Below are positions 12,703 to 23,351 of a stretch of 64,000 nucleotides of DNA, piece after piece. Position 1 is the first letter of the stretch; the number at the start of each line of letters is the position of its first letter. Source of the stretch: Arabidopsis thaliana (Eukaryota; Streptophyta; Magnoliopsida; Brassicales; Brassicaceae); contig NC_003074.8 in assembly GCF_000001735.4 (NCBI RefSeq), positions 12,152,101 to 12,216,100 of the forward strand, read 5' to 3'. Both the position numbers and the translations under genes were made by a program. The notes under the pieces are model-generated. The model searched no databases. It was not told the DNA's origin and worked only from the letters and a program-made list of their open reading frames with translations.

Positions 12703-13700
12703 CCGGGGATTTAGTTTAATACAAACTTCCTATAACTAAACTAAAAAAAGAAATTCAAACTCAATATGATGCATATTAAAATTTAGTAGTTATCTAGGAA
12801 AAGGAAAAATATATATAGTTCAAGAAATTTAAACATTAAAATAGATATATATGTTTCTAAAAGTCCCAACTATTAGTTAGAATGAAAAATTGTGATGAAA
12901 AAATATGAATACAACATAACATACCTTGTGAAAATAAAAAATTTAAATGAATATATCAATTCTTTTTTAAAAGATACTTTTTCAAATTATTGAAAAATAT
13001 ATTTTACAAAGATAACAAGAAAAAGGCACAACTATAAAAGATATTTCTTCAGGGTATAGTCTTAGCAATCTGATATCTCTTTATAAACCAAATTACCAAT
13101 TTTGAATTAATGTTAAAGAACAAAAGTGTGGTAAATATCTAGGAATATGGACAAATATATAGAGTTAAACAGATAGGAAGATTTATATTGACACTAATTT
13201 TCTTAAAAGATACAACTATTGGAAAGAAAATTTGTGATGAAAAAAATACAAATAAAATATTGTGAAAACCACAATTTTTAATGACTAGATACAATTTTGT
13301 AAAGGATTCAACTCTAGAAGATATTATTTTCCAATTATTAAAACTAAAACTAAAATATTTAACAAAGACTTATAATGAAAAGACACAACGATATAAGGTA
13401 TCCGATTTGGATAAAAACTAATTAACAATATTTTTGTAAACAGTAGTTACGATGAAAAGACGCAATCTGTTGAAAGACACAATTTTAAATGACTAGATGC
13501 ATTTAAAAAAATACAACTATAACTATAGAAGATTTTCGCTCTGATTATTAAAATTGAATAAAAATATTGAATGAAAAGAATACAATGAAAAGATGTAATT
13601 ATATATGTATTAGCATAGGTGAAACCTAAATATATGGAAGTATGGAAACGCTGATTTTCTGGAAGTTCAACAAGAGATTTAGACGCAAACAATATATTAA
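12703..13700. repeat. AT-rich diverged repeat tract
   Basis: Very AT-rich DNA with several diverged copies of one sequence. A phrase like TTGTGATGAAAAAA-TAC recurs near 12,885, 13,222 and (as ACGATGAAAAGACGC) 13,449. ACAATTTT-AATGACTAGAT recurs near 13,270 and 13,478. AGAAGATATT...ATTATTAAAA recurs near 13,315 and 13,526. Spacing of about 210-330 bp suggests an old internally repeated or duplicated element. I cannot name the family. Confidence 0.45.
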
Positions 13701-14065
13701 AGTGTATTGAAAGTGAAATTTTAAGAGATTTGTGTAGAACTTATAAATCCTATGTTGTTCAAACATGGATTTTAAAAAGTCCCATGAAATCCAGTGTTGT
13801 TAAACTAATGATTTCAAAATCCAACTTAAAATCTACTATTATTGAAAATAATTTATGGATTTTGATTTTAATGATTTTGGAGGATTTAAGGGGATTTGAG
13901 AGGATTTCCTTAGTTAAAAATACAGAAATCTAAATCTCATGGTTTAAGGTGAAATTTGAATGGATTTTACAAAAATTATATAAACTTCCTTAAAATCATC
14001 CAAATCATTTAAAAACTCAAGAAAACTCAAATCACTTTAAATTCTAATTTGAATACATCCCCCTA
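13701..14065. mobile_element. MITE-like palindromic element
   Basis: The left end (from AGTGTATTGAAAGTGAAATT) and the reverse complement of the right end (from GGGGGATGTATTCAAATT) match imperfectly over roughly 35 bp. The interior is made of ATTTTAAAATCC-like phrases in both orientations. The right end GAATACATCCCCCT is typical of short palindromic DNA elements common in Brassicaceae. No transposase is present. The boundaries are estimates and I see no sure target duplication. Confidence 0.5.
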
Positions 14066-15660
14066 AGTGCTTTGAGGACATGATCAAAATCACTAAGAGC
14101 TTCCTTTTGTGAAGCATTTATGTTTAGGTTAAATGTTATTCTTTCATTTAGGCGGTCTACCATTTAAAACCGACCTGTTTGCCAGTTCGTTCAGCATAAT
14201 TTGATCTCTACCTCGATTTTACCTTGGTCATTGTCTATATCAAATTACTTTATATAAAATCTAAACACGGAGAGAAGAGAAAAAAGGAAAAACGACAAGA
14301 AAAAAATATTAATATGCATGTTTGATAAAATATAATTTGCATAAAGTTTTTAAACTTTTAAACAAAATAAGCTTAACTCACATTAATTTAGGGCATCTAG
14401 TCTGTAAAGAACTCACTAATCTTTGATTATATGGGAATTTTTTGGTAAAGCTTTCATTTCAATATTTACTTTTCCGTTTTGGATTAGTCACTAACAAATC
14501 TTGCTGGTTTGTCGTTTTTCATCTAGTCCATGCGTAAGTGGAAAAGACAAACCAGCAAAACGACTAAACGAGACATCGTTAGAGAATTAATACAAGGTCC
14601 ATGGGCTTAACTTTTAAAACCTTTTGTGTTCTGCTTTTCGGTTATATCTCAAACGAACTTGCTCGGAGAACTGTTTTGGGCCTTCATATACGACAATTAT
14701 CTGGATATAAATAAAATACTTCAAATTTGTTACACCACTTAATACTTTTAATATCTAGGTTGTACATGATATATGAAAATGTATATTAGAATTATGGGTG
14801 TGAGTAATTTATCTACGTTATTTCTTGCAGATAAGCAAAAACCAACAAAATTGTGAAAATTCAAACAAAAACTAATTATTTTCTGTGAAAGAGTTCCCAT
14901 GTTGCTGTCATGTGTGTCTGATCCATTTCCCTCTTTACAGCCAAAATAAACAAACAAACAAAACAATTTCATCATAAAATTTTAAGACAATTTGATCAAA
15001 CACATTGAAAATCACAATGTGACCAATAATGGAGAAGTTGTCTCGAAGGAGACGTTTCATCAGTCATCACACATGCCATGATAGACCTATTTTCATTTAC
15101 ACCACTTTGATTCATGACAGCATTCAGTAGTACATTTCTTTTTATATAACCACAAAAATCCAAGCATACAATACATAAATCGTTCAAGTTTAAGAAAATA
15201 CTAATAATAATAATAAAAGAAACCACTCATTGATGTGCAATTAGTAAAATCAACCTTTCCCAAGCGTGGTTTTTTGTTTGAACTCAAACTTTATATGAAT
15301 AAATTCTTCCTTTTTTGTTGTAATGAATTTCTTCTGTACGGAATTCATTTCCTATTTTTACAGTGGTATGAGAGTAGCGTCCAACGTAACTTAAATAAAA
15401 AAGTTTTTAATGTAAACATAGTTTTAGTATGCCAATAATCACCGAAGCATGCATGTAGCTAAGTAGATAATGGGAAATGATTTCTTATAGATGGACAATA
15501 ATAATCGAGAACATAATTAGAGAAAAATACATATGTTAATCTTCATGTTGAAAAACAAAACCATTAAAATAATCAAACACCCTTTGCTCGAGGCATAAAA
15601 AAACCTCAACACAAAAAGGAAAGAAAACTATAATCAAATCCAACATATACAATCAACTTC
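14066..15660. other. Intergenic DNA downstream of the SOFL gene, with one hairpin
   Basis: AT-rich non-coding DNA. The only structured part is an inverted repeat at 14,501-14,558. Short open frames on the minus strand (for example around 14,996-15,226) show no family motif, and I do not treat them as genes. The last few hundred bases probably include the 3' untranslated region of the minus-strand SOFL gene. Confidence 0.5.
14501..14558. repeat. Inverted repeat (13-bp stem)
   Basis: TTGCTGGTTTGTC at 14,501-14,513 and its exact reverse complement at 14,546-14,558, with a 32-base loop. One-base-shifted pairing of T/A runs extends the stem. It could be a small foldback element or a transcript hairpin; no coding context. 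Confidence 0.6.
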
Positions 15661-15666
15661 AAAAAA

Positions 15667-16053
15667 TTACTTCTTTTTATGAGACCTACTCTTGTTTTCA
15701 CTCTTTTTCTTCTCTTTTTTCCTAGATATAAGATTACCAATATTCTTATCATCTATACGATGACTATAAACATCATTACTTTCACCTTTCCCATTCCTTA
15801 GAGCGAGACCTTCTCTACGTTTACCTCTATTGCTCGTTTGGTGATAACTTGGCCCGGAAGAAGCATCGGAAGCCATCGAATCATCGCTGTCTTTGTTGAT
15901 TTCGTATTCATTCGCATATTTTCTACGATCTTTTTCGATGATATGCCCTTCATAATAGACCTCATCAATCACCTCTTCCTCTTCTTCCTCCATACGCGAA
16001 GAAATATACGTGGTCCATCCGGACTCGCTGCTGCTACATTCTTCTCTCTCCAT
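15667..16053 (-). CDS. SOFL: SOB FIVE-LIKE (SOFL) family protein
   Basis: Small plant-specific protein of the SOB5/SOFL family, whose Arabidopsis members raise cytokinin levels when overexpressed and are reported in cytoplasm and nucleus; the biochemical activity is unknown. The 128-residue product starts MEREECSSSESGWTTYI, which is family motif A (ECSSG-ESGWT-Y). It carries motif B, DDSMASDASSGPSYH, at residues 57-71, an acidic run at 22-27 and a Lys-rich C-terminus (111-128). Length and the single exon fit the family. I chose the ATG at 16,053 because motif A starts there; the longer frame to 16,206 only adds translated (CT)n leader. A TATA box lies about 140 bp upstream. It has no stops and is probably the only live host gene here. 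Which of the SOFL paralogues it matches cannot be told by eye. Confidence 0.9.
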   Translation of the reverse strand: MEREECSSSESGWTTYISSRMEEEEEEVIDEVYYEGHIIEKDRRKYANEYEINKDSDDSMASDASSGPSYHQTSNRGKRREGLALRNGKGESNDVYSHRIDDKNIGNLISRKKEKKKSENKSRSHKKK

Positions 16054-16074
16054 GGATGACTCAAGAACCCTAAT

Positions 16075-16077
<3 letters not shown>

Positions 16078-16137
<60 letters not shown>

Positions 16138-16152
16138 GAGAGAGAGAGAGAG
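16078..16152 (-). repeat. (CT)n microsatellite in SOFL 5' leader
   Basis: About 75 bp of GA repeat on the plus strand ((CT)n in the sense of the gene), with a single interruption near 16,135. It sits between the TATA box and the start codon, about 25 bp upstream of the ATG, so it should be transcribed as 5' leader. CT-rich leaders are common in plant promoters and this one is expected to be length-polymorphic. Confidence 0.95.
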
Positions 16153-16188
16153 TTTAAGTTGTAGTGTTTTTGCTTGTATAATGGAATG

Positions 16189-16199
16189 TATATATAAGT
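16189..16199 (-). promoter_or_regulatory. TATA box of SOFL gene
   Basis: Reads CTTATATATAC on the minus strand, a strong plant TATA box. Transcription would start about 30 bp downstream (near 16,160), giving a leader of about 105 nt that contains the whole (CT)n tract. Confidence 0.75.
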
Positions 16200-16209
16200 G
16201 TCCCATAAA

Positions 16210-16930
16210 TAATATGTAATTGCATGTGCGTGGAAGAAGACTCGTGTGTTTTCATTTGTTTAATACGCTAAGGACAGCTTATGTCTAACGTATAAAGTTA
16301 TTTCCGACATAACTCGAAGAAGAATAGCTGTTTTTTATGAAAAAGGGTTTGTCTTCTATAAGTTATGATTTATGTGTAGTCTTAGTCTTCGTAATAGTGT
16401 GAGCATGTTGAAAAATAAATGCTAATTAATATAATTAATGTGTTTCGGTTAGAGAAAGTGAAGTGGTTTAAGTTCACATTGTGGCATGAGGGAAATGTAT
16501 CTTTACACTAAGAATTCTCTGTAATGAAACCAAACACGCATGCATCTTTATGGAGATTGGATGTTTGATTCAAATCAAACCATGTTGTCGAACATGTTAG
16601 GATCATGCATGCCCCCTCTTATTTTTCTCTTTTTATTCTCATCAGATTCGTATATATAGTGTATAACCAATTATTGATAAGTTTGATAAAATATTTATAT
16701 CATATTTTTGTGGAGAAGTGTTTTATATCATATGCTCTCAAAACCGTTTTAGTGGAACAATGGGTGTTTTTTTCTTTAAATTATGGGGGAATGCAAAATT
16801 AAAAGTGGTTCTTTCTTTAAATTATCAAACAAGTATATCTTAATTTTTCTTATAAGGACTTTTGTTTTATTTTCTGGAATTGCATTGTTCTATCTTTGCA
16901 AATTATATTTATAGTTCATGATTAATATTT
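16210..16930. other. SOFL upstream region, no gene seen
   Basis: AT-rich DNA upstream of the SOFL gene. It may hold promoter elements, but I see no coding potential, repeat or RNA gene that I can support. Confidence 0.5.
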
Positions 16931-16934
16931 AATA

Positions 16935-17177
16935 AAATTTCTTCGCTGGGTTTTAGATGAATTCTTCACAGACCTGGTGAAAATGGTGTATTCCCTAACC
17001 GAATGGTCAGCGTTTTCAACATATTTGGAGGAGTTTTTGATCGACAAGAAAAAATTCACTATATTTTCTTTATCTTTAATATCTTGTACTGCAAATGTCA
17101 AGGTGGATTATTTGGCACGAAAAAATCATGTTGAACCGCTACATGTTACTTATGTAAACATTTTTCCGTATTTTTAG
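16935..17177 (+). pseudogene. LINE-type RNase H scrap
   Basis: The plus strand reads DLVKMV...EWSAFSTYLEEF...NVKVDYLARKNHVEPLHVTYVN and ends shortly after. This pattern (WP-F-LEEF, then NV-AD-LAR, then a VYVN end) is the last third of the RNase H domain found at the end of plant LINE-type reverse transcriptases, with the usual catalytic Asp in V-D-LAR. The upstream three quarters are missing. It is from a different subfamily than the LINE at 8-12.7 kb, whose RNase H ends differently. Confidence 0.7.
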
Positions 17178-18639
17178 CTTGTCTGAGCCTTAAATAATAT
17201 CTCATGACAGAATAAAAATAAAAATTAATGAGTGTTTGTGTAAATGACAATACCTAAATCGAACAATTGAGATTAGTTTTTATAAAGACATGAGGTCACA
17301 TAAAGCTAAAGAAACACAATTGAAGATAGTTAAACACTACAGCACAATCTTTGTAAATGATTATAGGTTTACCGGGTAGAACACAAATTCGTCTCGCCAA
17401 GGAGAGAAGCACACGTTTTGATCAATTTGTAAATTTATGGACATTATATGCGAAGTGGAATTTTAACTTCGATGAGTTCAATGTTAATTCGTTTTACTTT
17501 GATGTGAATATCGCCTAAAGTCCTAAACTATTGTCATGTTGTATATATACATATATTTAATAAATTTAAAATTTATCCAACTCAAGTTCCTTTGAATTTT
17601 CATTAGAGCTTTACCACATAGCAAAATTTTCCTCGATGCAAACTAAACAACTCGTGCATCGTTCAATCTCAGCTTCTATTATGTATAACACAACAATTCA
17701 GTACCGTCTTCGGCAGTGATCCTAATAAGTATTGGGTCTTTTCTAACTCCCTTTTTAATATGATGATATCCTCTTTGGACTTACATGTTCAACTCCACAA
17801 ATTATTATTGGACTCTTTCTTTAAAAACCTCATACTAGTTGAAGTTGGAGTTGGCTTATATATTAAAAATTTCTTTTTTTAACTTCCGATATAAGACATT
17901 GGTTTGTACCCAACAATCAACATTCACAATAGTAACATTAGACTGAATCCCCAAGGTAATACACCCACGCTCACCCATGATCAAATATAGCTGTCCTAGA
18001 GGACACAAACTATTATACCAAAAAGATATGCGTCATCACTTCGCACCTCCATCTTATGAAATTCCTTTGTTTAGTCTCTATATTTCAGAATTTTCCTCTA
18101 CATCAAAAATTTCATTGTGATGAGCTTGTTTTACTGACTTTGATACTAGATGTGTCTATTTAGTTCTTTTAAAAAGGGCAACAAGATTAATCTCATGATC
18201 AGAAGAGTGGATATGGGCCACAACCCGGCTATATCATTAATGAAATGGTTAGTTGGCTTAATAAAGTGAAATTTATTTACTTATGCAAAAACATGATGCA
18301 AAAGAGCCAAGTGTAATTTAAAGTTTAGATACTTTATCCACTAATAAGGTAGTTTTCTAAGTAATGAACTTAAATTAAATTACTCATCTGCTATTATTTT
18401 TTATTACTCTTCCAATTCTTAAAATGAGGATGCTTCTACATACAAACTATTTTGAATTGAATTAACGAATTTAGAGAACAAAACTTATTGATGCTACAAT
18501 TGTCTAATAAATGTGTTTCATATATCTTACAATGAGACTTACACATCTATATATACAGTTTAGACACGAAGACTAGATAAAGAAAGAACTATAGATGGTA
18601 AGAGGAGATATGATGGTATTGAAGGCATGATCTAATCGT
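17178..18639. other. Intergenic DNA, no supported feature
   Basis: AT-rich DNA without a recognisable gene. The part next to 18,640 (roughly 18,440-18,640) may be the remnant of the 3' LTR of the minus-strand Copia element, because a complete element would have its LTR directly after the RNase H stop, but no second LTR copy is visible to prove it. Confidence 0.4.
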
Positions 18640-19555
18640 ATCTGTGACATGCCCCCTCAAGATAGAGGGTCTGATGTTACTTCAATCTTGTCTCTCAGCT
18701 CAAGAAACCGTTGCCGTGTCAATGGTTTTGTTAGTGTATCCGCAAGTTGGTCTTTGGTGTTCACATGAGCTACTCATAGAAGACCATGTTGAACTTGTTC
18801 AAAATGAAATGTATGTCGATGGCAATGTATATCATTTTTGAACTAAAGACCGGATTTGCAGAGAGAAAGGTTGCGCCTACATTTTCACAGTACATGACCG
18901 GTTATGATATTGTAGAAATCCCAAGTTCAGTGAGTAGATTACATATCCATCTTATTTTTGCAGCTGTGTTAGCGACGGAACAGTACTTAGCTTCCGTAGA
19001 CAATCGTGGGACTCCATTTTGTTTCTTAACTGAACAAGATATAAGGTTTCTACCAAGATAGATAATATAAGCGCCCGTGGAGACACAATCTTTGGATTTC
19101 CTGCCTAGTCAGCATCTGAAAACCATGGAGATTGAGAGAATTTGTTCTAGATTAGAAAATCCCATGTATTGGGGTACCCACCAGGTATCGAAGTATTCAT
19201 TTTGCGGTTTCCGAGTGATCCTCCGTTCGTCGATGCATAAATCCGGATAACCGATTGAGAGCATAGGCAATATCAAGTCTTGTAAAGGAGAGGTATTGCA
19301 AACTACTTACAAGCTTCCTAAGGTTTTTGGATCGGAGAGTAGAGTGCATGTTGTAAGGGTCAACTTGGGAGAAGATGCCATTGGTGTGGAGACGGCTTTT
19401 GCATCAGTCATGTTGTAAGTGTGAAGCATATCCAAAATTTACTTCCAATGCGATAAGTGAATTGGTGTGGAGACGGCTTTTGCATAAGATTATGTTTTCA
19501 TACTCAAATATGTTGTTTGCTTCAATCAATATGTCTAAGTAATCTGCTTGTTAGG
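18640..19555 (-). pseudogene. Copia pol fragment: RT C-terminus and RNase H
   Basis: Reading the minus strand, the blocks are [23 protein letters not shown], [26 protein letters not shown] (RT end), then FSDADWAGNPK (RNase H with catalytic Asp), STGAYIIYLGRNLIS, PRLSTEAKYCSVA (catalytic Glu) and a degenerate end. It contains stops and small indels. A 24-bp phrase TTGGTGTGGAGACGGCTTTTGCAT occurs twice (about 19,383 and 19,465), a local duplication inside the fragment. In this family the RNase H comes last, which fits the position at the left end of the element. Confidence 0.85.
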
Positions 19556-20186
19556 AATAGGATTTCTCATTAGGGATTCATATGGTTTAATAGATTGCCC
19601 CTTTGCTAGGTTATCTATAGAATTCTTCATCTTTAATTATGCTTAATGCTAGATCTAGAGTAATTAACTAGATCTTGATTCCAGACAATATATATGCCTG
19701 CCATATGTATCTGTAGTTGGATCTATTATTTGATGAGCCTGGTTTATAGGTGTGTAATAAGAATCGGCCTATCTACTAAGGTGAACAATCGAACTCGTTA
19801 AGAATGCATATTTAGGTTAATAATTTCTCGGCTTCTCCGGTTATTCTTGGCTATAGATATAGGGAGTTTCGCGGAACGCCACCGGTTATTCCATAATTAG
19901 AGTTTGAGTTTAAGAATGGTTCGATAACAACCTAGCTTTCATTAGATCTACTAACCAATAGTTTCCTAAGAATACCCTGTTCCTAGCTCTTTATTTAATC
20001 GTTTACAACACAATCATCCTGCTTTTTCTTACTTTGTTTTCTTACTATTTCAATCATCACCTGCTAGCTTAATCTCGACATTTAACTCACTGTTTGAACA
20101 AAAGAACTCTGTGAATTCGATCCTAAAATACTGCAATTGATCTCTTATTTGAGAGAGTAGTTTTAGGTAATTTGAACCTTATCAGA
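19556..20186 (+). repeat. Gypsy-type LTR 3' part (remnant 1)
   Basis: Non-coding DNA with the phrasing of the end of an Athila/Tat-type LTR on the plus strand: CGGAACGCCACC, AACCTAGC...CTAACC and then GAATTCGATCCTAAAATACTGC...TTATCA near 20,182. The primer-binding site that would follow is absent, so this is a solo or truncated LTR inserted in the Copia element. The left end is not defined. Confidence 0.5.
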
Positions 20187-21689
20187 AGTCAACCAAAATC
20201 CGTTTCAGAACAGTTTATGTGCCTCAGATGTTTGACATCCGGACAAAGTCTTCCCTATCTCGGCATAAGGGTATCTCGGCGTCATTGGAAAGCTAGAAGA
20301 GTCAAGATTAAAGTCGAAGTCGAATCGTAGCAATCCATGAATCCGTTCAGAAGTTATGGCTTGAAGAGTGAAGATATGTCCTAGAATCGCGGTTTTGGAA
20401 ATGATCAATTTAAAACCGCCGACCAAAGAGACTTGAACCCGGGCGTCCCCTCAAGTCTTCCACCGACCTCTAGGGCGCACAACCACTCCTTCCCTTCCTC
20501 TTGCCGCCGACTTCCATCAACCCTAAAAGCCCAGGAACTTGGCCCATCACGTACTAATCTACAGAATGACGCTTCTACCCTTTTGACCTAATGAAGCCCT
20601 ATAAATACAAAGTCTAGGGGAAACCCTAGAGGCACCCACAAAATAGGCTGCCTCCTGTGCCTCTCACCGCCTCCAAGTCGCCCTTCTCTTGTTCTTCATT
20701 AGATCTCTCTTTTCTCTTCAATTCTCTATTCTCTACTTGTAAAAGGAAGAAGAGTTTTCAAGGTTTGAATTTCCAGAGAAGATCTCTAAACCCTTTTCTA
20801 TACCCATACTCTTTTTTATGCAATTTCTTATTTATATGATGTTTTGTTCTTTGAGTATGTGTGAGTATATCTCTAGTTAGGTTTTAGGGGGGTTTCGAAG
20901 GGTATTCATGGGGACTTTAGATCTGATTTAGGTTGGCGGTTTCTATAGTTTTGTTTGATCGTTTACACTATTCTTTCTAGTTGAGTTTAATCTTAATGCT
21001 TGTATGTCCGGAACGCCACCTAATACTTGACCTTAGGTATTTCATTTTTTGGCAAAATCTCATATGAATACTTGAACTAGGTCAACTGAATAAAGAACTA
21101 TAACTATTGCACACCCGCAGAGTGATAGGGACTTATGGACTAGAATCGAATTTGAACTTAATGCTTTGATCTTGTATTTTGAAACCATGTTAGCACCTAC
21201 TAACCGATAAGGCAACTGAGTCCGCAAGATATTAGTGATAATAGCTGACTTTCACCTACTAACCGTTTGGGTTAGCTGGTCTTGATAGAGTTTCGTATGT
21301 CCGAGAATTTGGAAGTAAACAAAACTAGCCATGTTATATCATCTGGATTGGAATCTATACCTTATTGATTGAACCTTGACGCCCGGAGAAAACCCCTGAT
21401 GACCTAGCGTTTTGTTTTACTTATTTTACACCGCTCTCTTTATTGCTTTCTACTTTTATTGCCTTTTCATTAGTTTTCTTTTATTGCTTTTTACTTTTAT
21501 TGCATTCTTTACTTATTTCTACCGCATTCAACAACTCCCACTCTTTTGTTTGTCTTGATCCAGGTAAACTAACTTGAATTCTTCTTTGTACCTACACTCC
21601 CTATGGATTCGATCCTCAAATACTACTCCGATATACTGTGCATTTGCAGTAGTCGTGTGGTCTTTCAGGTAAAAGTCTAAGGCAAAATT
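20187..21689 (+). repeat. Gypsy-type LTR (remnant 2) with TATA box
   Basis: About 1.5 kb with LTR structure on the plus strand. There is a TATA box in GCCCTATAAATACAAAG near 20,598, then a transcript-like leader, the phrase GTCCGGAACGCCACC near 21,005, and an LTR-end phrase GGATTCGATCCTCAAATACTAC near 21,605 that runs to ...ACCCACATCA near 21,700. It resembles remnant 1 in the shared GGAACGCCACC and GATTCGATCCT segments, but is a different subfamily. There is no coding sequence, and a primer-binding site is not seen after it. Confidence 0.5.
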
Positions 21690-23345
21690 AAACCCACATC
21701 AATACTACAACGTCAAGGACCAAACGAATTGTCGTAGCTTTTATCACGGGACTGAACGGTTCCATGTAATTGATGCCTTGTTGTTGGGAGTAACCTTTCG
21801 CTACTAACCGTGGTTTGCATATGCTAAGAGAACCACTAGGTAAGAATTTATTTTTAAACAACCATTTACAGCCCACAAGATCGAATGTTTGGTTCCGAGC
21901 AAACGCATCAATTTTGGATGACATTGCTACTCTCCAATTTGGGTCTTTCATTGCCTGATTCACGGTTACCTGTTTGGGAGGAATTGGATGGGATAGGGAA
22001 ACAAAGAGATTGAGTCTGAATTGAGGTTTTCTCATGTTATTTTTCTTGCAAGTTTTCATTGGGTGTTGACTGAAAGTTTTGACAGTGGAGGGGATTGAAG
22101 CCAACGTAGGGTTAACGGACCTATGTTGTCGTTGGGCTTGAGATGAGGGGAGTTTATGGCTCTTATTAATAGCACAATCAGTACAAAAAAGTTGTTAGGA
22201 ATCTAATTGCAAATGTGGAAGAGAAAAGGAAGAAACAATTGTTTTGAAAATATGAGAGGCTGGATGGCCTAAGCGAGAATTCCATTCAACTAGGGATGGT
22301 TTCGATGATGAGGATGCAAAGAACGAATTGATTGTGGAAGGGGAAGCTGGCACTCGTAGAGATCACTATTATTTTTGCCTTGGAGTAATGGGGCCCGCGA
22401 GTTCAGATCCTTCACCTCAAAGTGAGTAGGGAAAAATCCAACAGAGACCTTATTAGTGTTGCATAGACGATATATTGATATAAGGTTTTTGTGAATGTTA
22501 GGGACACAAAGAACATTGGATAAGGATAAGTTATTAGAGGGAGGGTAGAGATAGTGAACAAGTGTGTGTGATAAAGAGATCTGAACCATCACCAATAAGA
22601 AAAGAGTCATCGCCATGATACCGTTGATGCAGCGCCAGGTTATGAAGGTCACTTATCATTTGGTGTGTGGCTCCGCTGTCAAGTAGCCACAAATTTGTAG
22701 GATGCAGATTTCCTAGAGTCAGATTTGTGCGTGGTTGCCAAGGCTTAAATGGGGAGGGCAACAAGCCGTTATGCGTCGCAGATTGGTCTTGTTGGAACAG
22801 TGAACACTTTTTGGTACTATGGCCAAATACTTCACATAGTTGACACTTCCCTTGGTATCCCCTGGTCGTTTGAGTCTCTTGTTTCGGTTGGTGGTATTTT
22901 GATTTGTTGTTGTTGATCCATGACTGATTTGAGCGTGTGTATTGCTTGCCTTGGTATGATCTTTGGCGAGAGTTGGCAATGTTTGATGAGGCAGGTACAA
23001 CGCTTAATGCCGAAAGGGAGAGTGCCATCAATTTTGCTTCTTTATTGAGAAGCTTTTCATGAACTTCAATAACAAATGGTGTATTTTCACGACCTTCAAC
23101 TTGATCCACCATGGTTTTGTAGTCTTCATGTAGGTCTGCTAGGAGGAACTCGATCTCTTCTTCATGGTCAATCGGTTTACCTAGGAGAGCTAACTGATTG
23201 AACGTTGTTGTGAGATGCTGTATATACTCATCAATCGATTTGTCACCTTTGGAAGATTGTTTCAGTTGAACCCGAATTTGTTGAACATGTCCCTTGCTTG
23301 CACTTGCATATGTGTCTTTGATTGGTTTCCACATATCCGCTGCAG
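21690..23345 (-). pseudogene. Copia gag-protease and RT N-terminus, integrase core deleted
   Basis: The minus strand begins with gag (WKPIKDTYASASKGHVQ, FLLADLHEDYKTMVDQVEG). It has the CCHC zinc knuckle CQLCEVFGHSTKKC (CX2CX4HX4C) and the aspartic protease site LLDSGATHQM. A frameshift near 22,560-22,600 leads into the GAG-pre-integrase block (LSNVLCVPNIHKNLISI, CTDCAINKSHKLP). The sequence then jumps directly to the segment before the RT (NNMRKPQFRLN) and the RT start (VGCKWLFKNKFLPSGS, RLVAKGYSQQQGINY). The whole integrase catalytic core is therefore missing by an internal deletion near 22,120. It ends at VIKATTIRLVLDVVV where the LTR sequence begins. Confidence 0.88.
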
Positions 23346-23351
23346 ATATAG

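Larger units (their letters stand above)
18640..23345 (-). mobile_element. Copia retrotransposon, split and internally deleted
   Basis: Two minus-strand Copia parts in the correct order: gag, protease, GAG-pre-integrase and RT N-terminus at 23,345-21,690, and RT C-terminus plus RNase H at 19,555-18,640. Between them lie 2.1 kb of unrelated Gypsy-type LTR sequence in the opposite orientation. I read this as one Copia element interrupted by later insertions, with the RT core lost. The integrase core is also missing. No LTRs are identified. Two separate Copia fragments brought together by chance is the alternative. Confidence 0.75.

Noticed and set aside
15667-16206. Longer start for the SOFL gene giving a poly-(Leu-Ser) N-terminus
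   Set aside because: The extra residues are the translated (CT)n leader; the family motif starts at the internal Met.
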